Source of the DNA: Nitrosospira sp.
Lineage (GTDB): Bacteria; Pseudomonadota; Gammaproteobacteria; Burkholderiales; Nitrosomonadaceae
Direction: 5' to 3'
Length of the DNA: 43,927 bases
Assembly: GCA_013821425.1 (NCBI GenBank)
Contig: JACDGV010000022.1
Coordinates: forward strand, 1 to 43,927
Every line of letters begins with the position of its first letter. Positions within the stretch are counted from its first letter, which is position 1. Shown here piece by piece: positions 1 through 7,647 of the stretch. The notes beneath the pieces are model-generated. The model did no database searches. It was not told the DNA's origin and saw nothing but the letters and a program-made list of their open reading frames with translations. The translations under genes and the position numbers were made by a program.

Positions 1-201
1 ATGCAGACTCCTGACAAAAGTCAGAAGTTTGGCGCAAGTTGAAATCGGTTACAGCGAAATATGCCATTTAATGAAATATACTCAATGAGTTACTGTGCGT
101 TTAAACTCAAATCTCCAGACAGTAGTGTTGTAAAATTCTGTTTTATAGCGCAATATTGCCTATCCCGTCCCGTTTCCGCCCTGTCCCCCTGGCTCGCCAT
201 C

Positions 202-957
202 GTGATTTGTTACGAACATCCTCTTAATGAGCGCATCCGCACCCTGCTGCGGCTTGAGGACTTGTTTGACAAGGTTGCATTCTTTTCGGCAAAAGAGGAT
301 GCCTTCGAGCACCATGCCGCGCTCGTCACCTTATTTGAAATCCTTGATGTCACGGGCCGCGCCGATATGAAATCAGACCTGTTGCAGGAATTGGAGCGGC
401 AGAAGCAGGCGTTGGAAGTGCTGCGCAGAAGTCCCGATATCTCGGAGGACGTATTGAACCAGGTGTTAAGCAGCCTCCAGGCGGCATCCCAGAGCATGCT
501 GAGTATGTCAGGGAAAATCGGAGAACACATGCGGGACAATGAGTGGCTGATGAGCATCAAGCAGCGTGCAGGAATACCCGGGGGCGTGTGTGAATTCGAT
601 TTGCCGTCTTATCATCACTGGTTACATAAGGATCCCGTCGAGCGCCGGAACGATCTCAACGAGTGGGTAACCCCTTTGTTACCGCTGGAGAATGGTTTTA
701 GCATTGTTTTGCATCTATTGCGCAACAGCGGCAAAACGTTCCATCACGTTGCCCTGCGGGGCGTATTCCAGCAGATGGGGTCGGGACGCGTAGCGCACAT
801 GCTGTGCCTTAAGGTGGACGAGGGCCTGCCTTGCGTGCCCGAAATCAGCGCGAACAAATACGCCCTGAACATTCGCTTCGTCATCTCGGGTTTAAGGCAA
901 AAAACCAAGATATACGAAGAAGACGTGGAGTTCGATCTGACTTTCTGCAACCTGTAA
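202..957 (+). CDS. zapD: Cell division protein ZapD
   Basis: ZapD binds FtsZ in the cytoplasm and bundles its protofilaments at the division ring. The protein (about 251 aa from this start, close to the usual ~250) opens with the family signature YEHPLNERIRTLLRLE and carries the conserved stretches NEWLMSIKQRAGIPGG near residue 110 and PEISANKYALNIRF near the C-terminus. The reading frame is open back to an ATG at 61, but those 47 extra codons look unlike the family, and the family motif begins two residues after the GTG at 202, so GTG 202 is preferred. No strong ribosome binding site is visible before it. Its usual neighbours coaE and yacG are not seen here; ispD follows after 99 bases. Confidence 0.9.
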   Translation: MICYEHPLNERIRTLLRLEDLFDKVAFFSAKEDAFEHHAALVTLFEILDVTGRADMKSDLLQELERQKQALEVLRRSPDISEDVLNQVLSSLQAASQSMLSMSGKIGEHMRDNEWLMSIKQRAGIPGGVCEFDLPSYHHWLHKDPVERRNDLNEWVTPLLPLENGFSIVLHLLRNSGKTFHHVALRGVFQQMGSGRVAHMLCLKVDEGLPCVPEISANKYALNIRFVISGLRQKTKIYEEDVEFDLTFCNL

Positions 958-1056
958 CTCCAGTCAATGATCGCTGCCGATCTTAACGCTGTCCAGACTC
1001 GGAGATTTCCGATAATTGATTCCGTAGACTTCCGGGTTACTTATGGTTAAGCGAGG

Positions 1057-1749
1057 ATGAATTATTTCGCGCTGATCCCCGCGGCCGGTTTCGGCTCCCG
1101 CATCGGAGACGCGCTTCCTAAGCAGTATTTGCCGGTAGCCGGCAGGCCACTGATCTACCATGCATTGCGCACGATGTGGGCGTCGCCGCGGCTTTCGGCC
1201 ATATTCGTTGTGCTTGCCCCCGGCGATAGTGAATGGGCGCGGCATGACTGGTCGGAATTCTCGAACAAGCTGATCGTGCTGGAATGTGGCGGTGCGACCC
1301 GCGCCGAGAGCGTACTGAATGGCCTGAAGACGGCGCGTAAAGTCTCGTCCCTTGCAGATGATGACTGGATACTGGTTCATGATGCCGCCCGGCCCTGCTT
1401 GACAAAGGTGCAACTCGACAACCTGATGGATGAGCTGGCTGATGATGAGGTGGGAGGATTGCTCGCAGTTCCGGTAGCGGATACGTTGAAGCGCAGCGAT
1501 GGCAATAGCCGCGTTGAACGTACGGAATCGCGGGAAAAGCTATGGCAGGCGCAAACGCCACAGATGTTTCGTTACCGGTTGCTGGTGGAGGCCTTGAGTA
1601 CGACCGGCGGCGGCACCATGACCGACGATGCGGGCGCGATTGAAGCTCTGGGCCTCCATCCCAGGCTAGTCCCGAGCGATACGCGCAACCTGAAAGTGAC
1701 CTATCCACAGGATTTGGCTTTGGCGGAGCTGATATTGAGGAATTCATGA
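1057..1749 (+). CDS. ispD: 2-C-methyl-D-erythritol 4-phosphate cytidylyltransferase IspD
   Basis: This enzyme joins CTP and methylerythritol phosphate to give CDP-ME in the non-mevalonate (MEP) isoprenoid pathway. The 230-residue protein has the glycosyltransferase-A-like nucleotide-binding start [13 protein letters not shown], then [13 protein letters not shown], the mid-protein HDAARPC motif, and the [10 protein letters not shown] and TDDAGAIE stretches expected of IspD. Length and motifs are complete. ispF starts 59 bases downstream on the same strand, the common ispDF arrangement, so the two are probably cotranscribed. Confidence 0.96.
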   Translation: MNYFALIPAAGFGSRIGDALPKQYLPVAGRPLIYHALRTMWASPRLSAIFVVLAPGDSEWARHDWSEFSNKLIVLECGGATRAESVLNGLKTARKVSSLADDDWILVHDAARPCLTKVQLDNLMDELADDEVGGLLAVPVADTLKRSDGNSRVERTESREKLWQAQTPQMFRYRLLVEALSTTGGGTMTDDAGAIEALGLHPRLVPSDTRNLKVTYPQDLALAELILRNS

Positions 1750-1808
1750 GATATCAGCGCAGGACAGCGGCTCATATTGACCGATTGCGTGTGAGTTGAG
1801 AGGTGTTA

Positions 1809-2306
1809 GTGAACAAGTTCAGGATCGGACAAGGTTTCGACGTGCATCAACTGGTGGAAGGGCGCAAGCTGATTATCGGCGGCGTGACCATTCCCTGCGA
1901 GAAGGGTCTCCTTGGCCATTCGGACGCGGACGTATTACTGCATGCGATATGTGACGCGCTTCTGGGGGCGGCAGCCTTGGGTGACATCGGCAGGCATTTC
2001 TCGGATACCGACCCGCGTTTCAGGAATATCGACAGCCGCGTGCTGCTACAGAACGTTTTTGCCCTGCTACAGGTGAACGGCTACAAGGTGGCGAACATCG
2101 ATGCCACTATTATCGCCCAGGCGCCCAAAATGGCGCCCTTCATTGGAGATATGGTTGGTAACATCGCACAGGACCTCCAGATTCCGGTGGCCGATGTCAA
2201 CGTAAAGGCCAAGACTGCCGAGCGTCTTGGACCTGTTGGCAGGGGCGAGGGGATAGAGGCGGAGGCGGTGTGCCTGATCACCCGTAAGGACGATGCCGGC
2301 AACTGA
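1809..2306 (+). CDS. ispF: 2-C-methyl-D-erythritol 2,4-cyclodiphosphate synthase IspF
   Basis: IspF cyclises CDP-ME 2-phosphate to ME-cPP and releases CMP in the MEP isoprenoid pathway. The metal-binding motif GQGFDVHQL is at residues 7-15 (Asp11 and His13), followed by [21 protein letters not shown] and the C-terminal [19 protein letters not shown] substrate-binding stretch. An upstream in-frame GTG exists at 1803, but the purine-rich GAGAGG at 1798-1803 lies five bases before the GTG at 1809, which also fits the family start, so 1809 is preferred. The 3' end overlaps thpR by 14 bases. Confidence 0.95.
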   Translation: MNKFRIGQGFDVHQLVEGRKLIIGGVTIPCEKGLLGHSDADVLLHAICDALLGAAALGDIGRHFSDTDPRFRNIDSRVLLQNVFALLQVNGYKVANIDATIIAQAPKMAPFIGDMVGNIAQDLQIPVADVNVKAKTAERLGPVGRGEGIEAEAVCLITRKDDAGN

Positions 2307-2862
2307 AGAAGATATCGCAACCGGGCGGCGGATGGCCCGCGTTTTTTTCGCGATATGGCCGGATAACAAGGCGCAGAAGCAACTGGGGAGCCTGGTAAAC
2401 CGGTTGCGATTGGAATCACTCTGCAGCGGGCGAAAAACGAAAGCAGAAAACATTCATCTGACGCTGGTATTTATCGGCGAGGTGGACTCCAGTAAAATGG
2501 AAGCGCTATGTAAAGTGGCTGATGAAATAAGAGAATCCGGAGCGCGTGCGTTTGATTTTGCCATTGAAGAGATTCGCTACTGGAAGCATAACCACATTGT
2601 TTACCTGGCGCCCCGAGACGTTCCGGCGGAACTGATCGATCTGGTGAACGGTTTGCGAAATGGCCTTTCCACCGCCGGGTTTCCGCTGGAGCAGCGCGAT
2701 TACGCGCCACATCTGACATTGATTAGAAGCGCCTGCTGTCGAGTGCTGCCCGAACTGGCTGAGCCGATCGCCTGGCGGGTGAGCGAGTGGGTACTGATTC
2801 GATCGGAACAGACCAGCGACGGGTCGATTTACAGCCCTGTTGGCCGCTGGCCCTTGTCTTGA
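2293..2862 (+). CDS. thpR: RNA 2',3'-cyclic phosphodiesterase (ThpR/LigT family)
   Basis: This is a 2H-phosphoesterase-superfamily enzyme that opens 2',3'-cyclic phosphates on RNA ends and was first known as a tRNA half ligase. The 189-residue protein has the two HxTx catalytic motifs in IHLTLVFIG (about residue 56) and APHLTLIRS (about residue 137). The N-terminal RVFFAIWPD is typical of the family. The start at 2293 overlaps the ispF end and is preceded by AAGGA; an internal ATG at 2332 ([10 protein letters not shown]) matches the family start more tightly and could be the real one. The overlap suggests translational coupling with ispF. Confidence 0.92.
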   Translation: MPATEEDIATGRRMARVFFAIWPDNKAQKQLGSLVNRLRLESLCSGRKTKAENIHLTLVFIGEVDSSKMEALCKVADEIRESGARAFDFAIEEIRYWKHNHIVYLAPRDVPAELIDLVNGLRNGLSTAGFPLEQRDYAPHLTLIRSACCRVLPELAEPIAWRVSEWVLIRSEQTSDGSIYSPVGRWPLS

Positions 2863-3101
2863 ACGTCTTAAAGATAAATACTGCTCTGCAGATGTCTTCC
2901 AAGGTTTTTCACTGGCTCTGGTGTAATCATTTTCGAAAGTGTCGCTTACCAGATCGCGCACATGGCTTCCAAGGGTGCCGTTGACGAGTCCCATGAATGG
3001 GCTGACACAACCAGCGCCGCCTACGGTCTCGTGATTATCCCGACCTTACCCTCGGGTGCTTCAGGACACTCCTGAATTCTCAATATTTCCCCCCCCTTCC
3101 C

Positions 3102-3770
3102 GTGAAAGTTCTCGCCCTCGATACTTCCACCGAATACTGTTCAATTGCGCTGCTGCACGGCGAAACCCTCAGCCGGGAAGTTCTCGCGGAACAGCGGCAT
3201 TCGGAACTGATATTACCGATGGTGAAGCAAGCGCTGGAGGAAACCGGATTAACCCTGGCCAAATTGGACGGTATTGCTTTCGGCGCCGGTCCGGGCTCCT
3301 TCACGGGCTTGCGCATTGCTTGCGGAGTCGCTCAGGGACTGGCCTTTGGCGCAGGCCTGCCGGTTCTGGGCATATGTACCCTGGAGGCATTGGCGCAGGA
3401 AGCGGGGGGTGATAAAGTCATTACCGCGATCGATGCGCGAATGAGCGAGATCTATCATGCTGCATACATGAAGACGAAGGAGGGATGGAAAACGCTAAGC
3501 GAGCCGGCTCTTTGCCTGCCGGCTCACGCCCCGGTGCTTGCGGGAACCTGCTGGACAGGTTGCGGCAGCGGTTTTGACAGGTATGAGCAGGCGTTGCGCA
3601 TCCGTTACAATGGAAGTGTGAGCCGTGTTGTTTACGGGCTCCGGCCTCACGCGCGTGCAATCGTTCAATTGGCTGCACCCCGTTTTACACAGGGGTTAGG
3701 CATCGATCCAGCCGATGCCGCACCGCTCTATATCCGTAACAAGGTGGCTTTGAAGGAGAAGGAGCGGTGA
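3102..3770 (+). CDS. tsaB: tRNA t6A modification protein TsaB
   Basis: TsaB partners TsaD and TsaE in threonylcarbamoylation of A37 in tRNAs reading ANN codons. The protein (222 aa) has the ASKHA-fold N-terminus MKVLALDTSTEYCSIAL, the QRHSELILP stretch, and FGAGPGSFTGLRIACG near residue 60, all diagnostic. The start is a GTG with only pyrimidines just before it, so the ribosome binding site is poor. Its TGA stop overlaps the GTG start of rimI (GTGA), giving a tightly packed tsaB-rimI-udg operon. About 240 bases between thpR and tsaB hold no gene that I can support. Confidence 0.95.
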   Translation: MKVLALDTSTEYCSIALLHGETLSREVLAEQRHSELILPMVKQALEETGLTLAKLDGIAFGAGPGSFTGLRIACGVAQGLAFGAGLPVLGICTLEALAQEAGGDKVITAIDARMSEIYHAAYMKTKEGWKTLSEPALCLPAHAPVLAGTCWTGCGSGFDRYEQALRIRYNGSVSRVVYGLRPHARAIVQLAAPRFTQGLGIDPADAAPLYIRNKVALKEKER

Positions 3771-4228
3771 GCGCCCAATTAGACGATCTACCTCGGGTCC
3801 GGCGGATGGTTCCGGCGGATCTGGACGCGGTAGTTGCCATCGAGCGGGAAGTTTTTCTTTTTCCGTGGACATGCGGAAATTTCAGCGACTCAATTCGCGC
3901 CGGCTATCATTGCCTCACATTGGAACAGGGAGGAGAAGTCTGCGGGTATGGCGTGATGACAATCGGGGTGGAAGAAGCCCATCTGCTTACCCTTAGCATC
4001 GCCGCTTGTTGGCAACGGAAGGGTTGGGGCGAAAGATTGTTGCGGCATTTTATCCACATTGCAAAAGAACAAGGTGCTCGAACGATGTTCCTGGATGTAC
4101 GCGAGTCCAATTGTGGGGCTGCGCGCCTATACGAGCGGATCGGGTTCAGGCAGATTGCCAGACGCAGGGATTATTACCCTGCGATGGGAGGACGGGAGGA
4201 TTCATTAGTAATGGAACTGGCATTATGA
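3767..4228 (+). CDS. rimI: Ribosomal protein bS18 alanine N-acetyltransferase RimI
   Basis: RimI is a GNAT-fold enzyme that acetylates the N-terminal alanine of ribosomal protein S18 and may act on other proteins. The 153-residue sequence shows the N-terminal VRRMVPADLDAVVAIE strand-helix, the FPWT motif typical of RimI at about residue 32, an acetyl-CoA loop region (WQRKGWGERLLRHFI) and the C-terminal YERIGFRQIARRRDYYP block. The GTG start overlaps the tsaB stop and the TGA stop overlaps the udg start (ATGA), so the three genes are likely translationally coupled. Confidence 0.95.
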   Translation: MSAQLDDLPRVRRMVPADLDAVVAIEREVFLFPWTCGNFSDSIRAGYHCLTLEQGGEVCGYGVMTIGVEEAHLLTLSIAACWQRKGWGERLLRHFIHIAKEQGARTMFLDVRESNCGAARLYERIGFRQIARRRDYYPAMGGREDSLVMELAL

Positions 4229-5013
4229 GCGCTACGAGTAATGCCAGGCGCGCCAGGCGTAAGGAATTAATTTTGAGGGAACTGGGATTGATGCCGTTGT
4301 GGCGTGCAAGGGCGGGAGGGGTGCGCCGGTTAGCTCAGGCCCCTCAAATGCCCCATGAAATCCCTGCTATTCAGCCTGAGCCGGGGGTTCGCCACATGCA
4401 TGACGACAATCCAGCCGAAGACCGGCGTTCTGAGATGATCCTCCGAATGGACTGGGATCAACTCAGAACAAGCGTAGAAGGCTGCGTCGCGTGTCCGTTA
4501 TGCCGGTCACGCACGCGTACGGTACTTGGCGCCGGTGACCCGAATGGGGACTGGCTCTACGTGGGAGAAGGGCCAGGGGCGCAGGAGGACGCCACAGGGG
4601 AGCCCTTTGTCGGGCCGGCGGGCCAGTTGCTGGACAATATGCTGACGGCTATTGGCCTGAAGCGCGGCCGCAATGTTTACATCGCCAATATCGTAAAATG
4701 CCGCCCGCCGGGCAACCGGGAGCCCACGGCCGATGAGGCCGCATGTTGTGCCCCTTATCTTGTGCGGCAGATCAAGTTGATGCAGCCCAAACTTATCATC
4801 GCACTCGGCAAGGTGGCCGCTTATAATCTGCTGCATGGCGATGGAAGCCTCGCCAGCCTGCGCGGAAGACTGCACAAGTATGCCGGTATTCCTGTCATCG
4901 TCACGTATCATCCCGCCTATCTGCTGCGAAACATGCCTGCCAAGGCCAAAGCCTGGGAAGATTTGTGTTTTGCCAGAAGTACGATGCAGACGATATTGCA
5001 ATCCAGCAAATGA
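4225..5013 (+). CDS. Type 4/5 (Fe-S) uracil-DNA glycosylase
   Basis: This family removes uracil from DNA and carries a 4Fe-4S cluster. From the ATG at 4225 the protein is 262 aa. Residues 1-75 are a weakly conserved basic and proline-rich N-terminal extension, common in betaproteobacterial members. The core then gives cysteines 87, 90 and 93, the uracil-pocket motif GEGPGAQEDATGEPFVGPAG (about 114-133), Cys159 in VKCRPPGNREP, Cys174/175, and the C-terminal TYHPAYLLR motif. The open frame extends upstream through rimI, but ATG 4225 overlaps the rimI stop and is the natural start. The tsaB-rimI-udg order is a known betaproteobacterial arrangement. Confidence 0.93.
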   Translation: MSATSNARRARRKELILRELGLMPLWRARAGGVRRLAQAPQMPHEIPAIQPEPGVRHMHDDNPAEDRRSEMILRMDWDQLRTSVEGCVACPLCRSRTRTVLGAGDPNGDWLYVGEGPGAQEDATGEPFVGPAGQLLDNMLTAIGLKRGRNVYIANIVKCRPPGNREPTADEAACCAPYLVRQIKLMQPKLIIALGKVAAYNLLHGDGSLASLRGRLHKYAGIPVIVTYHPAYLLRNMPAKAKAWEDLCFARSTMQTILQSSK

Positions 5014-5065
5014 TCCCCATTTACATTTGGCATGTTCTCCTGAAGCGCTTTTATAGATAAAGTCG

Positions 5066-5659
5066 ATGAACTATTTACTGCGGATATTGCTGCTGTTTCT
5101 TGCTGTTGCCTTGAGCGGTTGTGGCTACAATACCTTGCAGTCCACCGATGAGCAGATTAAAGCGAGTTGGGCAGAAGTTCTGAATCAGTATCAGCGGCGT
5201 GCTGACCTGGTTCCCAATCTTGTAAGCGTAGTCAAGGGTTTCGCTGCGCAGGAAAAAGAGGTGCTGCTGGGCGTGACCAATGCGCGCTCCAGGGTCGGCA
5301 GTATCCAGGCCACGCCCGAACTGATTAATGATCCAGAGGCACTCGCGAAGTTTCAGAGCGCCCAGGGGGAGTTATCGAGCGCTCTCTCGCGTTTGCTTGT
5401 GGTGGCCGAAAATTACCCGCAGCTCAAATCCGATGCTAATTTCCGTGAATTACAGGCGCAACTGGAAGGCACGGAGAATCGGATTACGGTAGCGCGTAAC
5501 CGTTATATCAAGTCCGTCCAGGAGTATAACGTGGTGGTCCGCTCGTTTCCCAGCAATCTCACCGCAATGGCATTCGGTTTCCAGGTGAAGCCTAGTCTCT
5601 CCGTCGAAAACCAGAAAGAAATATCGACGGCTCCCAAGGTGGACTTCAGCACACCTTAG
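5066..5659 (+). CDS. lemA: LemA family lipoprotein
   Basis: LemA proteins are small envelope proteins of unclear function, often encoded with TPM-domain proteins as here. The 197-residue protein starts with a short hydrophobic signal ending in the lipobox LSGC (Cys19), so it is probably a lipoprotein. The LemA core (about 30-190) is clear: NQYQRRADLVPNLVSVVKGF, then LKSDANFRELQAQLEGTENR, then RSFPSNLTAMAFGF. The C-terminus (APKVDF) is where LemA proteins usually end, so the gene is complete. Its TAG stop is formed at the edge of a repeat element: TA from the target and G from the first base of the repeat. Confidence 0.95.
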   Translation: MNYLLRILLLFLAVALSGCGYNTLQSTDEQIKASWAEVLNQYQRRADLVPNLVSVVKGFAAQEKEVLLGVTNARSRVGSIQATPELINDPEALAKFQSAQGELSSALSRLLVVAENYPQLKSDANFRELQAQLEGTENRITVARNRYIKSVQEYNVVVRSFPSNLTAMAFGFQVKPSLSVENQKEISTAPKVDFSTP

Positions 5660-6068
5660 GGAAGCCCTGAACAAGTCCCACGCGGGCGCGACGGGGCTTT
5701 GCGGGATGAGATGCGCGAAAGGCGACAACGCGAATGGTTGATGCCCTTCGTCAGGAGCCTGACAAAGCAGACCGCCCGTAAAGCCCCGTCCCTTCGGGTT
5801 GTGGTAAAATCGGGCACGACCGCGAAGGGCGGAGCAGTGCCTTCCGCAGGAAGGTGCGACCCCAGAGCGGATGCAGGCGCCCCTCGCGGTCAGCATCCCC
5901 GCCGCTGCCCGATCCCCACGTGGCGGGGCCCCTCGGGCAACGCTTTGGGGCGCAACTGCGTTGCACTCCTTGGCATCGTAGACCAAGCTACGACCTGTGT
6001 CGTGCGCCTTGTGAGCATCCCGATTTTAACGGCAACGCGCTCCACGGAGGACTTGTTCAGGGCTTCCT
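5659..6068 (+). mobile_element. MITE-like repeat, copy 1 (complete, 410 bp)
   Basis: The left end reads GGGAAGCCCTGAACAAGTCC and the right end is its inverted copy with one mismatch at the outermost part. A TA dinucleotide flanks both sides (5657-5658 and 6069-6070), which fits a TA target duplication. No transposase is encoded. Compared with copy 2 it carries an extra block of about 76 bases at 5741-5816. Internal hairpins are at 5839-5855 and 5976-5993. The element lies between lemA and the ygcG-like gene and begins on the last base of the lemA stop codon. An open frame crossing it on the minus strand has no stop inside the element and runs into antisense lemA, so it is not called as a gene. 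Confidence 0.85.
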
Positions 6069-6111
6069 TAGCTGGAGAAACCCTCTGGAGCTCGACGAGA
6101 TTCCGCAGTTT

Positions 6112-6142
6112 AACGTTATACGGTTGTTTCAATTATAACGTT
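6112..6142. promoter_or_regulatory. Perfect 9-bp inverted repeat upstream of the ygcG-like gene
   Basis: AACGTTATA at 6112-6120 and TATAACGTT at 6134-6142 are perfect inverted arms with a 13-base spacer. The site lies between the right end of repeat copy 1 and the ygcG-like gene. It could be an operator or an RNA hairpin in the leader; the sequence alone does not decide. Confidence 0.4.
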
Positions 6143-6220
6143 GGCTAGTAGCAGAAAGGTACACCCCATATTCGTCTACGCCGACCCCTGCACTTGAAAC
6201 TGCACTTCAACTTTTCTGTG

Positions 6221-7111
6221 ATGATTCAAACCGGAGGGAAAACCCTCGCATTTATCGCTCTGCTTGTTTCCGTTTCCCTGTCCATGGCGGAAGTTGCGGT
6301 GCCGCCTCTCAAGGCCCGCATTACCGATCTGAGCGGAACACTTTCCGCAAAGGAGACGGCAAAACTTGAGCAAAAGCTCGCCGCGGTCGAGGCCGGAAAA
6401 GGCAGCCAGATTGCGGTGTTGATCGTTCCCACCACGATTCCCGAGGCCATTGAGCAATACGCCATTCGCGTTGCCGAGGTCTGGAAGCTGGGGCGAAAGG
6501 GTGTCGATGACGGAGTACTGCTGGTAGTTGCAAAGCAAGACAGGACATTGCGGATTGAAGTGGGCTATGGTTTGGAAGGCGCACTGCCGGACGCCATTGC
6601 AAAGCGAATCATTGAGGAAATAATGGTTCCACGACTCAGGCAAGGTAATTTTGCAGACGCCATCGAGGCGGGTATAGACCATATTGCCAGGGTGATTGGA
6701 GGAGAAACGCTGCCACCCCCTCAAGCCAGACCGCCGGGACGCAGCAATAGTTCAGCCGGCATGGATAATGCGATTTTCATTTTTATCGTACTCATCGTCG
6801 TCGCTAGAATATTACAGTCTTTCTTTGGTCGCTTTGTCGGCGCCAGCATCACGAGCGTGTCGGCCGGAGTCATAGGTTGGTTGCTCTTTTCTTCCGTCCT
6901 TTTTGCGATAGCCATCGCCGTTTCTGCTTTTGTCGTGAGCTTATTCGGAAACTCCGGCGGGGGAATTTCGAGAGGAGGGCGCGGTTGGCGAGATGGCGGT
7001 TTTGGCAGTGTGCACGGCAGGGGTGGTTTCGGACGGGGCGGCGGTTTTGGTGGTGGTTTTGGTGGCGGTGGCGGTGGTTTTGGCGGCGGCGGCGCGTCGG
7101 GGAGATGGTAA
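6221..7111 (+). CDS. TPM-domain (YgcG-like) membrane protein with Gly-rich C-terminus
   Basis: The TPM fold is a small periplasmic or lumenal domain; bacterial YgcG-type proteins are usually encoded beside LemA and their function is unclear. From ATG 6221 (296 aa) there is a signal peptide (about 1-24, MIQTGGKTLAFIALLVSVSL), a TPM domain at about 30-165 (ITDLSGTLSAKE, EIGYGLEG-like IEVGYGLEGALPD), a membrane segment near 185-205, another near 215-245, and a C-terminal tail of Gly-Phe-Gly repeats ending GASGRW. A TTG at 6194 and a GTG at 6218 are other possible starts. The next gene starts directly after its TAA. Confidence 0.88.
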   Translation: MIQTGGKTLAFIALLVSVSLSMAEVAVPPLKARITDLSGTLSAKETAKLEQKLAAVEAGKGSQIAVLIVPTTIPEAIEQYAIRVAEVWKLGRKGVDDGVLLVVAKQDRTLRIEVGYGLEGALPDAIAKRIIEEIMVPRLRQGNFADAIEAGIDHIARVIGGETLPPPQARPPGRSNSSAGMDNAIFIFIVLIVVARILQSFFGRFVGASITSVSAGVIGWLLFSSVLFAIAIAVSAFVVSLFGNSGGGISRGGRGWRDGGFGSVHGRGGFGRGGGFGGGFGGGGGGFGGGGASGRW

Positions 7112-7612
7112 GTGAGTTTCCCGCGTATATTGCGGCACCTTTTTATCGGTCGCATGGCACTGCGCCGCGTATTTCCGCAAACTGCGCTGACAGCGATTGA
7201 AGAAGCAATCCAGCAGTCCGAAATCGGCCATGACGGCGAAATTCGCTTTGCTGTAGAAGCTGCATTGAACATGCGCTCTCTGCTCAGCGGCCAGTCGGCG
7301 CGGGAGCGGGCTATAGAAGTCTTTTCCCAACTCCGCATTTGGGACACCGAGCATAACAACGGCGTGCTAATTTATCTGCTGCTGGCGGATCGTGACGTTG
7401 AAATCGTTGCCGACCGGGGGATCAGCGTTAAAGTCGGGGCTGGTAAGTGGGAAAGCATCTGCCATGAAATGGAGCTCGCTTTCCGCGAGGGAGAATTCGA
7501 ATCAGGGGTAATTGGAGGAATCCATGCCATCGGCCGGCATTTGCAGGAGCATTTTCCGGCGGAGCGGATGAGAAGAGAAAATGAACTCTCCGATAGCCCC
7601 ATTATCCTGTAG
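7112..7612 (+). CDS. TPM-domain protein, second in cluster
   Basis: This 166-residue protein has a TPM-type domain without signal peptide or membrane segment: FPQTALTAIEEAIQQSE near residue 22, then IRFAVEAAL, NGVLIYLLLADRDVEIVADRG (about residues 89-109, the most conserved TPM stretch), and a C-terminal helix with GVIGGIHAIGRHLQEHFP. It starts with GTG immediately after the stop of the preceding TPM gene, so the pair is almost certainly cotranscribed. LemA followed by two TPM proteins, one membrane-anchored and one soluble, is a recurrent bacterial cluster. Function is unknown. Confidence 0.88.
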   Translation: MSFPRILRHLFIGRMALRRVFPQTALTAIEEAIQQSEIGHDGEIRFAVEAALNMRSLLSGQSARERAIEVFSQLRIWDTEHNNGVLIYLLLADRDVEIVADRGISVKVGAGKWESICHEMELAFREGEFESGVIGGIHAIGRHLQEHFPAERMRRENELSDSPIIL

Positions 7613-7647
7613 CGTCTTTACTTTGTCAGTGTTGCTGAAGTGAAAGA

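Noticed and set aside
1-60. Possible end of an upstream gene (short frame MQTPDKSQKFGAS)
   Set aside because: Too short to judge and no recognisable motif.
61-201. N-terminal extension of ZapD
   Set aside because: The frame is open from 61, but the 47 residues do not resemble ZapD and the family motif starts right after GTG 202.
5450-5986. Minus-strand open frame starting MVYDAKECNAVAPQSV in repeat copy 1, with a similar frame at 38477-38794 in copy 2
   Set aside because: The two share start and end segments, but the middle is in a different frame in each copy, neither has a stop inside the element, and both run into flanking DNA (antisense lemA in copy 1). They look like by-products of the repeat.
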